Below, piece after piece: positions 40,876 through 51,894 of a stretch of DNA of 64,000 nt. The stretch is from Bin5 sp963662575. GTDB lineage: Bacteria; Chloroflexota; Anaerolineae; Caldilineales; Caldilineaceae. Position 1 is the stretch's first letter. Every line of letters starts with the position of its first letter. A program made the translations under genes and the position numbers. Below the pieces are notes generated by a model. That model did no database searches, was not told where the DNA came from, and was given only the letters and a program-made list of their open reading frames with translations. The DNA lies in the NCBI GenBank assembly GCA_963662575.1, contig OY759723.1:5456001-5520000 (forward strand), in the 5' to 3' direction.

Positions 40876-41068
40876 TCTAGTTCGCACCTGTGCCCATCCT
40901 TCCCCTTCTGCTACAGGTATCAGTTGGTCAACCATCACAACCGCGGAGAGAAGTAGATTGACAGAAACGAGTCATCCGCGACGATTGTTCCACGAGCAGC
41001 GATAGTATCCACGAGAGATTAGTGCCAGCGGTCTCCACACTTTTTGAGATTGACAACTTCTGCGAACC

Positions 41069-44000
41069 GTGAGTAGCGAATACATCTTTGGCATCCATGA
41101 TTTTGGCGGCGAAGAGCATATGCGCGCGGCCAGGAAACCAGGCTGGATTGTTTTCAGCGAAGTGCTGGGGCATGATCCGAACGATCTCCTGGGCAAAGAT
41201 TACAGCTCGTTCAGTCGCCAGGGATTGGGCGTCATTGTCTGCCTGAACAATGGGTATTTCCCCCAGGGCACGCTGCCTCTGAGCAGTGAATACGCCAACT
41301 TCGCGCGTCGCTGCGCCAACTTTGTGGATGCCAGCCGGGGATGCAGCCATTGGGTGATTGGCAACGAGATGAACTATGCGATCGGGCGGCCCAGCACTGC
41401 GGAGGGACTCGAGGCGCGCAAGCACGTGGGCGAAACGCCTGTGAGCGACCCCACGCTGCGCAGCTTGCCAGATCGGTTCAGCGCTCTGCTCAACGAAGCC
41501 GACAGAGAGATCGCGAACGAAATTGCGGATGGTGAGGAGTTGATTACTCCCCAGCTCTATGCCAGTTGCTACGGCATGTGCCGGCAGGCGATCCACGAAC
41601 TCGATGGCCACGAAAAGGATCAGGTTCTAATTGGTGCGGTGGCGCCATGGAATAGCCAGACGATGTATGCAGGCAACCCAAACGGTGACTGGATCAAGTA
41701 TTTTCAGGATATTTTGCTGCAGTGCGGTGCCAGTGGTTGCGACGGAATCACGTTGCATACGTATACGCATGGTGCGAATCCGACTTTGATACTGGACAAC
41801 AGCAAACTGCCTGATTTTCCGCAGTTTCACTGTCACTTCCAGGCGTATCGGGACTTTATGCATGCGATTCCAGTCAATATGCGCCATCTGCCTGTCTACA
41901 TTACCGAGACCGACCAGGGCGGCCCCTGGGAGAATGTGAATCGGGGATGGATTCAGGCCGCCTATGCTGAAATCGATCGCTGGAATCGGCAGAACGCGCA
42001 GAAGATTCGGGCGCTTGCCCTGTACCGTTGGCCGCAGTTGGACCGCTGGCATATCAAGGGGAAGGGAGGCGTAATAGAGGATTTTCGCGTCGCCTTACGA
42101 CACGATTACCGATGGGGCAATGAGGCCGAACAGCCTGTGCCGGCGAGCAAGCCGGAGCGCTGGCCTGCCAGGGAGACACGGGGCCGGCAGGAGGTTGAAG
42201 ACGTAGAAGAGGTCGAAGTAACGGAAGAAATGAAGTCGGGCCGCGGAATGGTGTATCGGGTGCAGTGGCTGAAGGGCAAACCGCCAAGCCCGCTACACGC
42301 CGGTCAGCACGTGAATTTCCCGGTTACTGTTCGGAATACGGGAACGATCGCCTGGCCCGCCGCGGGTGCGCAGCAAGTTGCGCTTGGCTATCACTTTTTC
42401 CAGAATCGAAGGGAGGTACCGTTTCCTGACGACCGACCCGTTCTGACGTCACTGCCCCACGACGTGGCGCCGGGCGAAACGGTCACTTTCGATGCGCAGA
42501 TGGTCATACCCGACCGGCCAGGCAACTTTACGCTTGTTCTGGATCTCATCAGCGGTGGCGAAAACTGGTTTCAGGATATGCAGTCGGACATCCTGACGCG
42601 CTGGCTGAATGTGAGCGAAGCCCAGCCCGAGACGGACGATACCAAGCAAGCCGCACCGGCAGAAGACACCGCCGGGCTGCAGGATATGGGAAGTCCAGAT
42701 CGGACGTTGCCGCCAGAAACGACACCCGAACTGAAGGTCAGGGCGGAAGCAAGTTTGTCCTCTGCGCCGCAAGGGCCGGCCGTCCTCGATATTGCTTCCT
42801 CGTTACCGCACGGTGAGAATCAGTTTGCGATGCGAACGCCGGACCAGATTCGGCGGTTGGTGATTTGTCACACATCTGCTCCAACAGGCGTGCCGATTCA
42901 GACGATTGCGCAGGCTCATATTTCACAGGGCTATCCTGGCATAGCGTACCACTACTTTGTGCTGGAATCAGGAGAAATTTTGCAGGTTGCCGGTGTTGAG
43001 GCGGTGGTAAACGATGAGGCAGAGTGGAGCCTGACTGGTGTAAATATCTGTCTGGAGGGCAACTTTGACGAAGACGTCCCGCCCACGGCGCAGTTGACAG
43101 CTGTGGCCCAGCTATGTGCATGGATATTGCCTCGATTCCACCTTACGGCGCAGAGTGTTGTCGGCATGTGCGAGTTGCTGGACACATCAAGCCCGGGGAG
43201 CACCTTTAACAACGGTCCTGCCTGGAAGAGGGATCTTCACGAGGAGACCGTCAAGTTTCTCACCGATTCGCCGCTGTCACCGCCGTCCGAGACAGTGGAT
43301 GACGAGGCGCCGCTACTGCCGGATGACAGCCCGGCTGCGTCCCATCCTGAGAAGACGCCGGCGCCGAGACCGCCTATCGAAGATGTGGTCACCCGGCTTC
43401 CGCGTGATCCGCAGCGTTTTGTACCGCGGCAGGCTGATGACATTGAGTTTATCGTCATTAACCACACGGCCGCGCCGCCGATCACGCCGCTGCAGACCAT
43501 TGCTGCGGCTTTCCATCGTCGCCTGCCTGGAATTCTTTATCAGTTTTTTATTGCATCCAACGGCTCGGTATACCAGACCCAGCCCCTGATGCAGGTGGTG
43601 GACGGCAAGGTCCCGTATATTGCCCGCGCAATTAACATCGGGTTTGCAGGTGAATTCAATGATGACATTCCGACTCCGGCACAGATAAAGTCGGGAAGAG
43701 AGCTGATTTCCTGGCTGATGGAGGAGTTTCCGCAGTTGACGCTTGCCAGTATTCGCGGGGTGAACGAATTCATCAACCATACATCGCCGGGGGAGCAATG
43801 GCTGCAAGGACGGCGTTGGAAGGACATCTTGATAGATGCGGTCCGGACGGGAGCCGAAGGGCCGGCGATAGATGAGGCGACTTCCGCGGGCGAGGAGTTT
43901 CCCGGTCTGCGGGGCCAACATCCCTTGCGCAACGGTAGGGCGGCGAACAGCGGGACGGCAGCTTCGAGCCGCGAAAATGAGCAGGTGTCACTGGGGGATT

Positions 44001-44875
44001 TGGATGAGCGAGGGCAACCAATCCAGCGGGTGCGGGTAGCGCGACCGCAGATTCGGGACATCAGCCATGAACTGCCTCGACATCCCACTGTGCAATACCG
44101 GCGTCGTCAGTTGGCAGCCATCACCCATATAGCCATTCATCACACAGCTTTGCCACCTTCTGTGGGGCCGGAACGGATCGCCCAGGCCCACGTTGCCGAG
44201 GATCTTGACCGGGGTAAGAAAGCCTGGTCCGGGATCGGCTACCACTATTTCATCCCCGCGGACGGTGAGATAATGCAGACGCAGCCGGTGGACCTGCGTA
44301 CATTCCACGTAGGCCGGCACAACTCCTACACAATAGGCGTCGTATTCGCCGGCAGCTTCATGAACGGCTCTACGCCGACCGCGCGTCAGATTCATTCGGC
44401 CGCCCGACTGATCGCCTGGTTGTTACAGGAATTTCAGTTGCAGATTAGCAATGTATTGGGCCACCAGGAGTTTTCGGACAATTCTACAGCCTGTCCAGGC
44501 AGTGAATGGTTGGAAGGAAAGGTCTGGCGTGACACGCTGATTGCGGAAATTGAACGCGTCCAAAGCGGTGTCCCTCCCTATCATTATGTCCTCTTCCCAA
44601 CCGAGGAAACGATGACAGCGACCATGGCGGAAGCCAGTAACTATTTTGACGAATTCAAGCCAGAGGCAGGTACCTTTCTGGAGGATGCGTTGCAGGCGCG
44701 CTATGTGACTCTTGTCGAGTCCGGGACCGGCCCGTCAGCGGAGGCAGAGCGGCGCCTGGCGAATGCTGGCGTGGAGATCGACCGTCTGGATGACTCCGAC
44801 GCGATATCGGCAACGCAGAGACTGTTGCAACTGGCCCACGATGGACGCCGTTTCCGGTCGTTGCTTGAGTCGTAG
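41069..44875 (+). CDS. Large protein: glycosidase-like domain, Ig-like domain, three amidase/PGRP domains
   Basis: A 1268-residue protein. Residues 1-345 look like a clan-A TIM-barrel glycoside hydrolase: acid/base Glu100 in HWVIGNEMNY and nucleophile Glu280 in PVYITETDQGG. Residues ~395-515 resemble an NBR1-type Ig domain (VQWLKGKPPSPLHAGQHVNF, FPVTVRNTGTIAWP). Three N-acetylmuramoyl-L-alanine amidase/PGRP units follow (~590-725, 790-925, 1015-1160). Only the third keeps zinc ligands (IHHT 1023-1026, GHQEF 1131-1135, ACPG 1141-1144); the first two lack the second His and Cys and may just bind glycan or peptide. No signal peptide is visible, start is GTG with no clear ribosome site, and linkers are acidic/Pro-rich. 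Likely acts on peptidoglycan or a host glycan. Confidence 0.8.
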   Translation: MSSEYIFGIHDFGGEEHMRAARKPGWIVFSEVLGHDPNDLLGKDYSSFSRQGLGVIVCLNNGYFPQGTLPLSSEYANFARRCANFVDASRGCSHWVIGNEMNYAIGRPSTAEGLEARKHVGETPVSDPTLRSLPDRFSALLNEADREIANEIADGEELITPQLYASCYGMCRQAIHELDGHEKDQVLIGAVAPWNSQTMYAGNPNGDWIKYFQDILLQCGASGCDGITLHTYTHGANPTLILDNSKLPDFPQFHCHFQAYRDFMHAIPVNMRHLPVYITETDQGGPWENVNRGWIQAAYAEIDRWNRQNAQKIRALALYRWPQLDRWHIKGKGGVIEDFRVALRHDYRWGNEAEQPVPASKPERWPARETRGRQEVEDVEEVEVTEEMKSGRGMVYRVQWLKGKPPSPLHAGQHVNFPVTVRNTGTIAWPAAGAQQVALGYHFFQNRREVPFPDDRPVLTSLPHDVAPGETVTFDAQMVIPDRPGNFTLVLDLISGGENWFQDMQSDILTRWLNVSEAQPETDDTKQAAPAEDTAGLQDMGSPDRTLPPETTPELKVRAEASLSSAPQGPAVLDIASSLPHGENQFAMRTPDQIRRLVICHTSAPTGVPIQTIAQAHISQGYPGIAYHYFVLESGEILQVAGVEAVVNDEAEWSLTGVNICLEGNFDEDVPPTAQLTAVAQLCAWILPRFHLTAQSVVGMCELLDTSSPGSTFNNGPAWKRDLHEETVKFLTDSPLSPPSETVDDEAPLLPDDSPAASHPEKTPAPRPPIEDVVTRLPRDPQRFVPRQADDIEFIVINHTAAPPITPLQTIAAAFHRRLPGILYQFFIASNGSVYQTQPLMQVVDGKVPYIARAINIGFAGEFNDDIPTPAQIKSGRELISWLMEEFPQLTLASIRGVNEFINHTSPGEQWLQGRRWKDILIDAVRTGAEGPAIDEATSAGEEFPGLRGQHPLRNGRAANSGTAASSRENEQVSLGDLDERGQPIQRVRVARPQIRDISHELPRHPTVQYRRRQLAAITHIAIHHTALPPSVGPERIAQAHVAEDLDRGKKAWSGIGYHYFIPADGEIMQTQPVDLRTFHVGRHNSYTIGVVFAGSFMNGSTPTARQIHSAARLIAWLLQEFQLQISNVLGHQEFSDNSTACPGSEWLEGKVWRDTLIAEIERVQSGVPPYHYVLFPTEETMTATMAEASNYFDEFKPEAGTFLEDALQARYVTLVESGTGPSAEAERRLANAGVEIDRLDDSDAISATQRLLQLAHDGRRFRSLLES

Positions 44876-44880
44876 ACGGC

Positions 44881-45630
44881 ATGGAAACTGCGCTCAATCC
44901 GCTTGGAGCCGGCTATCCGGTCCATCTTCCAATCTTCGATGGCCCAATCGAGTTACTTCTCCTTCTGATCGAACGCCAGGAACTGGATATTACCGAAGTA
45001 TCGCTTGTGGCGATAACGGATCAGTACCTGCGTGCAATTGAAGCGATGCAGGAAATCGAGCCGGAATCTCTGGCGGATTTTCTGGTGGTGGCCGCTCGCC
45101 TTCTCTACATTAAGAGCCGCGGTCTTCTGCCCCAGCCGGACGTTGAAGAGGAGGAGGAGAAACAGAGCGAGGCGCTGATCCAGCAGTTGCTGGACTATCG
45201 CCGCTTCAAAGCGGCGGCGGGCGAACTTCGCTTGCGCTCTTCGATCGGGTTGCGCACGAATGCACGCTTGGCTCCGCCGCAGATGGAACGCAGTTTGGAT
45301 CTCTCTGCCCTGACGATCGAGAAGCTGGCGGCGGCGGCGCACAAGGCGCTGCGCAACATCCCCAGCAGCCCGGCTCCTCCTGCCGTGCGAGCCTATCCAA
45401 TCACCGTTGCCGAGCAGATCGCGGCCATTCGTAAGCGGATCACAAGACAAGCTGGATTGAATGGCGAGGCCGACACCCATGTTTCCTTTACGGCGCTTTT
45501 GTCCGAGAGCCGCAGTCGTCTGGAGATTGTGGTTACGTTCCTGGCAGTTCTGGAATTGATCAAGCAACGGGAGATTGCGGCCGAACAGCACCAGACTTTT
45601 GGCGAGATAGTGCTGCGCAGCGTGTTGTAA
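44881..45630 (+). CDS. scpA: Segregation and condensation protein A
   Basis: A 249-residue ScpA kleisin that bridges SMC heads in chromosome condensation. The N-terminal domain is classical: VHLPIFDGPIELLLLLIERQ, ELDITEVSLVAITDQYLRAI and DFLVVAARLLYIKSRGLLPQ; the C-terminal winged helix ends FLAVLELIKQREIAAEQHQT. It begins 5 bp after the large amidase gene, so transcription is shared. scpB is not adjacent. A strong terminator follows. Confidence 0.93.
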   Translation: METALNPLGAGYPVHLPIFDGPIELLLLLIERQELDITEVSLVAITDQYLRAIEAMQEIEPESLADFLVVAARLLYIKSRGLLPQPDVEEEEEKQSEALIQQLLDYRRFKAAAGELRLRSSIGLRTNARLAPPQMERSLDLSALTIEKLAAAAHKALRNIPSSPAPPAVRAYPITVAEQIAAIRKRITRQAGLNGEADTHVSFTALLSESRSRLEIVVTFLAVLELIKQREIAAEQHQTFGEIVLRSVL

Positions 45631-45711
45631 GAGACAAGAGGGGACCGACAGGAAGAGCTGGATAGCTCGAAATGCGTTGTAGCGGTTGAGGGGCAGAAAT
45701 ATGCAGTTCAG

Positions 45712-45753
45712 CGGGGGCTGGCGTCGAATTGAAACGATGCCAGCCCCCGTTTT
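45712..45753 (+). terminator. Terminator between scpA and acs
   Basis: Perfect 11-bp arms CGGGGGCTGGC (45712-45722) and GCCAGCCCCCG (45739-45749) with a 16-nt loop, followed by TTTT. It sits between convergent genes and best serves scpA. Confidence 0.85.
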
Positions 45754-45756
45754 GGT

Positions 45757-47688
45757 TTAGTCGGCCAGAGTGCTTACGTCGCCGATTGGCAAGCCCTGGA
45801 CCTGGGCCTTGAGCACGCGGCGCATGATCTTGCCGGAACGGGTCTTGGGCAGGCCGTCGACGATGCTCAGCTCTGCTGGCACGGCAATTGGCCCGACTTC
45901 GTGCCGGACGTGAAGTTTGAGGGAGTCGACCAGATCGGGGTTGCCACTGACGCCGTCGTTGAGGATGCAGAAGGCGTGGATCACGTTGCCGCGCAGTTCG
46001 TGGGGAATGCCGACGCAGGCGGCCTCGGCCACATCGCGATGGCTGACCAGCGCGCTTTCGATTTCGGCAGTACCGAGCCGGTAGCCGCTGACTTTGATGA
46101 CATCATCCATACGGCCGATGATCCAGAAGTAGCCGTCGGCATCGCGGCGGGCGCTGTCGCCGGTAAAGTACCAGCCCTGTTGGGCGAATTCAGACCAATA
46201 CTGCTCTACGAAGCGGTCCGGATCCCCCCAGACGGTGCGCGCCATTCCCGGCCAGGGCCGCTTGATGACGAGGTAACCGTCCTCGTTGGGCTCGCAGGTG
46301 GAGCCGTCTTCGCGTACCACTTCGGCGTCGATGCCGGTGAACGGCAGAGTGGCGCTGCCCGGTTTGAGGGCGACAACGGGCGTGGGCGTAATCATGAAGC
46401 CGCCGGTTTCGGTCTGCCACCAGGTGTCCATAATTGGGCAGTTCTCGCGGCCGATCACGCGGTGATACCAGCGCCAGGCTTCGGGATTGATCGGTTCGCC
46501 GACACTGCCGAGGAGCCGCAGGCTGGACAGGTCGTGTTGGTCTGCCCAGGCGTCGCCGAAGCGCATCAGACCGCGAATCGCAGTGGGGGCGGTATACAGG
46601 ATTGTGATGCCGTAGTCCTCGACCAGCTTCCAGTAACGATTTGGGTGTGGGTAATCGGGCGCGCCTTCATACATGAAACCGGTGGAGCCGAGGATGAGCG
46701 GCGCATAGACGATGTAACTGTGCCCGGTTATCCAGCCGGGGTCGGCAGCGCACCACCAGAGGTCGTCTTCTTTCAAATCGAAGACATACTTGAGGGTGGT
46801 GGCGGTGTAGACCTGATAGCCGCCGCAGGTATGAAGGACGCCTTTGGGTCTGCCGGTTGTGCCGGAAGTGTAGAGGATGAAGAGTGGGTCCTCTGCGTCC
46901 ATCGGTTCGGATTCACAGATGGGGCTGGCGATTGGAAGGGCCATCTCCTCGTGCCACCAGTGGTCACGGCCGGGCGTCATCTGCACATCTTGCATTGTAC
47001 GCTGGAAGACGATTACCGTGTCTACGATCGGGCTGCGCTTTGCGGCCTCGTCACAGATGTCTTTCAGGTTGACGGTTTTGCCGCGCAACCAGGCGCCGTC
47101 ACTGGTGATCAGTACCCTGGACTGGGCGTCGTCGATGCGGCTGGCGAGGGCCTGCTCGCTGAACCCGCCGTAAACGACCGAGTGGACAGCGCCAATCTTG
47201 GTAACGGCCAGCATCGCGATCATCAGTTCGGGGGTCCGTCCCATATAGATGGTCACGGTATCGCCCTTACCGACACCCTTGCCTTTGAGCACGTTGGCGA
47301 ACTTGTTGACTTGCTGCCAAAGCTGGTAATAGCTGTAGTTCTGCTTGTCACCGTCTTCGCCTTCAAAGATCAACGCCAACTTGTGTCTGCGCCAGGAATT
47401 AACGTGCCGGTCCAAGGCGTTGTAAGCAATATTGGTTTTGCCGCCGACAAACCATTTGAAGAACGGCGCGCCGCTATCGTCCAGTACCTTTTCGTAAGGT
47501 TCAAACCAGTCGATCAGCTCGCGGGCGCGCGCATCCCAGTAGGCTTCGATATCTGCCAGCGCTTCGTGCCGCAGGTCGAGATAGTTGGGTACGTTGGCGT
47601 TGGCTAGCGTCGAAGGTTCAGGTTGGTACAGTTCGCTGTCGGTGGCAGGAACCTCGATAGCCTGACCGTTTGAGCTCTGTTCCGACAT
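45757..47688 (-). CDS. acs: Acetyl-CoA synthetase
   Basis: A 643-residue acetate-CoA ligase. Motifs: the AMP-binding loop LYTSGTTGRPKGVLHTCGGY, WWCAADPGWITGHSYIVYAP, the acetate pocket TWWQTETGG and the catalytic, acetylation-prone Lys in LPKTRSGKIMRRVLK. It makes acetyl-CoA from acetate, ATP and CoA. The ATG 47686-47688 has AAGGAGGG 5 nt upstream; an in-frame ATG at 47748 adds 20 unrelated residues. It follows sucCD on the same strand by 76 bp, so acetate activation and the TCA step may be co-expressed. Confidence 0.96.
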   Translation of the reverse strand: MSEQSSNGQAIEVPATDSELYQPEPSTLANANVPNYLDLRHEALADIEAYWDARARELIDWFEPYEKVLDDSGAPFFKWFVGGKTNIAYNALDRHVNSWRRHKLALIFEGEDGDKQNYSYYQLWQQVNKFANVLKGKGVGKGDTVTIYMGRTPELMIAMLAVTKIGAVHSVVYGGFSEQALASRIDDAQSRVLITSDGAWLRGKTVNLKDICDEAAKRSPIVDTVIVFQRTMQDVQMTPGRDHWWHEEMALPIASPICESEPMDAEDPLFILYTSGTTGRPKGVLHTCGGYQVYTATTLKYVFDLKEDDLWWCAADPGWITGHSYIVYAPLILGSTGFMYEGAPDYPHPNRYWKLVEDYGITILYTAPTAIRGLMRFGDAWADQHDLSSLRLLGSVGEPINPEAWRWYHRVIGRENCPIMDTWWQTETGGFMITPTPVVALKPGSATLPFTGIDAEVVREDGSTCEPNEDGYLVIKRPWPGMARTVWGDPDRFVEQYWSEFAQQGWYFTGDSARRDADGYFWIIGRMDDVIKVSGYRLGTAEIESALVSHRDVAEAACVGIPHELRGNVIHAFCILNDGVSGNPDLVDSLKLHVRHEVGPIAVPAELSIVDGLPKTRSGKIMRRVLKAQVQGLPIGDVSTLAD

Positions 47689-47764
47689 TCTTCCCTCCTT
47701 CTTTCGGTGTTTATTGGTTCGCTGCGGGACTGGCAGATATGATAGCACACTTCTGATCGATGGT

Positions 47765-48630
47765 TCAGATATTTTGTGCGGCCAGTTCGGCGATCTCTTC
47801 CGGGTGGCGGGCGATGGCGACGCCGGCGCTTTGGAGCGCTTCTATCTTTTCGGCAGCGGTGCCTTCGCCGCCGGAGATGATGGCGCCTGCGTGGCCCATG
47901 CGTTTGCCGGGAGGTGCGGTCTGGCCGGCGATGAATGCGGTAACCGGTTTGCTCATTTCCCGTCTGATGTAGTCGGCAGCGACCTGCTCATCGGCCCCGC
48001 CAATTTCTCCGATCAGGACGACCTGGTCTGTTCCGGAATCCTGCTCAAACATTTGTAGCACGTCGAGAAAGTTCAGTCCCTTGATGGGATCGCCGCCGAT
48101 GCCGACGGCTGTGCTCTGGCCGATTCCGCGGGCGGTGAGGGCATAGATTACTTCGTAAGTGAGCGTGCCTGAACGGCTTACGATACCGACATTGCCGGGC
48201 GTGTGGATATGGCCGGCCATGATGCCCACTTTGGAGGTTCCCGGCGAAATGAGGCCGGGGCAGTTGGGCCCAATCAGCAGCGAATCGGTCGAGTCCAGGA
48301 AGGAACGGGCGCGGGCCATGTCGAGAGCAGGGATATTTTCGGTGATGCATACGATCAGGTCGATGCCGGCGTCGGCGGCCTCGAGGAGGGCGTCTACGGC
48401 AAAGGCTGCGGGGACAAATATGATGCTGGTATTGGCATCGGTAGTGGCGACGGCTTCGTGGACAGTGTCAAAGACCGGTGTGTTGCCGACGGCCCACTGA
48501 CCGCCGCGCCCGGGGACGGCGCCAGCCACTACATTGGTGCCGTATTGGATCATCTGCTGGGCGTGGAAGGCGCCCTGGCTCCCGGTAATTCCCTGCACAA
48601 GCAGGCGCGTGTTATTGTCAACAAGGATGC

Positions 48631-48634
<4 letters not shown>
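47765..48634 (-). CDS. sucD: Succinyl-CoA ligase, alpha subunit
   Basis: A 289-residue alpha subunit. CoA-binding N-terminus LLVQGITGSQGAFHAQQMIQ, nucleotide-fold GIGGDPIKGLNF, and the phospho-His site AFIAGQTAPPGKRMGHAGAI (His in GHAGA). It works with SucC to convert succinyl-CoA to succinate with substrate-level ATP/GTP formation. Its ATG overlaps the sucC stop (ATGA) with AAGGAG upstream inside sucC, indicating translational coupling. Confidence 0.97.
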
Positions 48635-49773
<1,139 letters not shown>

Positions 49774-49802
49774 GTGAAGACTCCTCTTCCGTCTTAACTG
49801 TG

Positions 49803-49825
49803 GTGTATACGATGAATGAATACAC
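49803..49825. promoter_or_regulatory. Inverted repeat upstream of sucC
   Basis: GTGTAT (49803-49808) and ATACAC (49820-49825) form a 6-bp inverted repeat with an 11-bp centre, 30 bp upstream of sucC. Its size and position suit an operator; regulator unknown. Confidence 0.3.
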
Positions 49826-49889
49826 TATGATTGCTTTTGTCGGAGGGGCGTGGAAAAGCACCCCCCATTATGTCGTGACAGCCCCGGGC

Positions 49890-50795
49890 TCAGCCTTTCA
49901 GTCCTGTGAGAGCGATACCTCTGATAATCTGACGTTGGAAGACCAGGAAGACAATGAGCAGAGGAATGCTGGCGAGGCTGGCCGCGGTCATAATTTTCTC
50001 CCAATGCGTGGTGGATTCGCCGCGGAAGAAGCTGAGGCCGACGGGCAGGGTGTAGAACTCGCGGCTGTTGGCCACGATCAGGGGCCACAGGTAGGCGTTC
50101 CAGTTGCCGATAAAGTTGAATATCGCCAGGGCGGCCATAGCGGGTTTGACCAGGGGCGCGGCGATGCGCCACCAGATACCAAACTCGTTCATGCCATCAA
50201 TCCGGGCGGCGTCCAATAGTTCATTGGGGACGCCGTCGTAGAACTGACGCATGAGAAAGATGCCGGCGGCGGTGATGACACCAGGGAACGCGATCCCCCA
50301 ATATTGGGCGTAGCCGATATGCCAGCTCCAATTTACGCTCATAGTAAACCAGGGGATGATGAGCATTTCGGTTGGGATCATGAGCGTGCCGAGCATACCA
50401 ATGAAAATTATGTTTTTGCCCGGAAAGCTGAATTTGTTGAGTGTGTAGCCCACCAGACTATCGAAAAAAACGACGCTTGTTGTGGTAATAGCGGCAACAA
50501 TAACGCTGTTGAGATACCAACGCTCGAAACTGCTGGTATTGAGTACATTCAGGTAGTTTTGCAGGGTCGGGTTTTCGGGAAAGAAGGAGAAGTTAACCAG
50601 TTCCGGCGGCGGCTTCACGCTTGTCAGAATCATCCAGAAAAAGGGTATGACCATACAGACCCCGCCGATGGCGAGAAGGATATAAGCGACCAGGACTGCC
50701 CAACCGAAACGACGGCTTCCCTTGCCGCGGGCGGGCACGAAATGTTCGCCGATCTGGCTTGTGCCTTCTTTGCCGATCTCTGCTGAAGTTGCCAT
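49890..50795 (-). CDS. Carbohydrate ABC transporter permease, MalG type
   Basis: A 301-residue permease with six membrane segments and the EAA loop ELLDAARIDGMNEFGIWWRI. The C-terminus FQRQIIRGIALTGLKG is standard for MalG relatives. The start is ATG 50793-50795 (MATSAEIGKEG); a longer frame to 51215 overlaps the upstream permease and is not coding. It partners the MalF-type protein whose gene ends 26 bp upstream. No ATPase gene is nearby. Confidence 0.93.
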   Translation of the reverse strand: MATSAEIGKEGTSQIGEHFVPARGKGSRRFGWAVLVAYILLAIGGVCMVIPFFWMILTSVKPPPELVNFSFFPENPTLQNYLNVLNTSSFERWYLNSVIVAAITTTSVVFFDSLVGYTLNKFSFPGKNIIFIGMLGTLMIPTEMLIIPWFTMSVNWSWHIGYAQYWGIAFPGVITAAGIFLMRQFYDGVPNELLDAARIDGMNEFGIWWRIAAPLVKPAMAALAIFNFIGNWNAYLWPLIVANSREFYTLPVGLSFFRGESTTHWEKIMTAASLASIPLLIVFLVFQRQIIRGIALTGLKG

Positions 50796-50821
50796 GTCCA
50801 ACGTTTCTCCGGCGCCTCTGC

Positions 50822-51727
50822 CTAGTATTCCACCCGTCGCGAAAGAAAGCGCAACTGGATAATAGTTATAAGCAGGATAAGAAAGAAAAGTAGCACGGTG
50901 AGCGCGCCGGCATACCCCATCTTGTAGCTGGAAAACCCTTCGCGATAGACCTCCAATACCACGGTCGTCGTACTCTTCAAAGGCCCTCCGGTACCCTGTG
51001 GACTCATATTCTGGACGAGGGCGAACAGCCGCAGGTAGGAGATGGTGCCCAGGACGGTCAGGTAGACAATGATTGGATTGAGGAGGGGCAGAGTAATGCG
51101 CCAGAAGAGTTGCCACGAGTTGGCCCCATCGATGCGGGCAGCTTCGTAATACAGGCCTGGAATCTGCTGGATACCGGCCAGGAAGATGATGATTGCAAAG
51201 CCCAGGTTTTGCCATACGGCAACAGCGGTAATCGATGGCAGCGCCTGCGCCGGACTCTTGGTAAAGGGTTGTGTCGGCAGCCCTACCAGGTCCAGGGCCT
51301 GGTTTATCAGGCCGGTCTCCGGTTGATAGAGCCAGTTCCAGACGAATGCGACTGCGACGGCCGAGGTGACGTAGGGCGCGAAATAGGCGACGCGGAAGAC
51401 TGCGGCAAAGCGCCGAATCTGGGCGAGGAGGAGGGCGATTGCCAGCGCCAGAACCAGTTGTGTCGGCACCCCGAACAGAACGTAGCGAACAGTATTGGAA
51501 AAGGCTGCGGTCACAGAACTGCGGGGCTTGCCGGCATCCTGCCAGATTTCCTGATAGTTCTCAATACCCACCCAGGGGCCGGAGCCTTCGAACACATTCC
51601 AGTCGCGGAAGCTGACATTGAAGGCGAGGATTGTCGGATACCAACGGATGACGACAAAGAAGACGAGGGCCACACTCATAAAGACGTAGGCCCAGATGAT
51701 TTGCCGCTGGTGAAGGGTTAGGCGCAT
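50822..51727 (-). CDS. Carbohydrate ABC transporter permease, MalF/UgpA type
   Basis: A 301-residue permease starting MRLTLHQRQIIWAYVFMSVA with six membrane segments and EAA loop LYYEAARIDGANSWQLFWRI. It forms the channel with the following MalG-type protein for the sugar captured by the binding protein encoded upstream on the same strand. A hairpin in the gap after the binding-protein gene may reduce permease expression. Confidence 0.93.
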   Translation of the reverse strand: MRLTLHQRQIIWAYVFMSVALVFFVVIRWYPTILAFNVSFRDWNVFEGSGPWVGIENYQEIWQDAGKPRSSVTAAFSNTVRYVLFGVPTQLVLALAIALLLAQIRRFAAVFRVAYFAPYVTSAVAVAFVWNWLYQPETGLINQALDLVGLPTQPFTKSPAQALPSITAVAVWQNLGFAIIIFLAGIQQIPGLYYEAARIDGANSWQLFWRITLPLLNPIIVYLTVLGTISYLRLFALVQNMSPQGTGGPLKSTTTVVLEVYREGFSSYKMGYAGALTVLLFFLILLITIIQLRFLSRRVEY

Positions 51728-51840
51728 GGAGCTATTCCATCTTGTCTGTTCAGTGCTTCACGTGACCGAGGCAGGGTTGGCCCGACGCCGTTGACCGGAC
51801 GCAAGGCGGTACTGCACCAGGTTGAGAAAAGCGGAAGACG

Positions 51841-51870
51841 AGAGGATAGCCGCTTGGCAGGCTATCCTCT
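51841..51870 (-). terminator. Hairpin between binding protein and permease genes
   Basis: Perfect 11-bp arms AGAGGATAGCC and GGCTATCCTCT around an 8-nt loop, 25 bp after the binding-protein stop, followed on the minus strand by a T/C-rich but not pure T run. Likely partial terminator or 3' stabiliser. Confidence 0.6.
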
Positions 51871-51894
51871 CGCTTCGCGTTAGTCACTCTTCGT

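Noticed and set aside
45901..47607. 568-residue plus-strand frame
   Set aside because: Antisense shadow of acetyl-CoA synthetase, a long frame created by GC-rich codon use.
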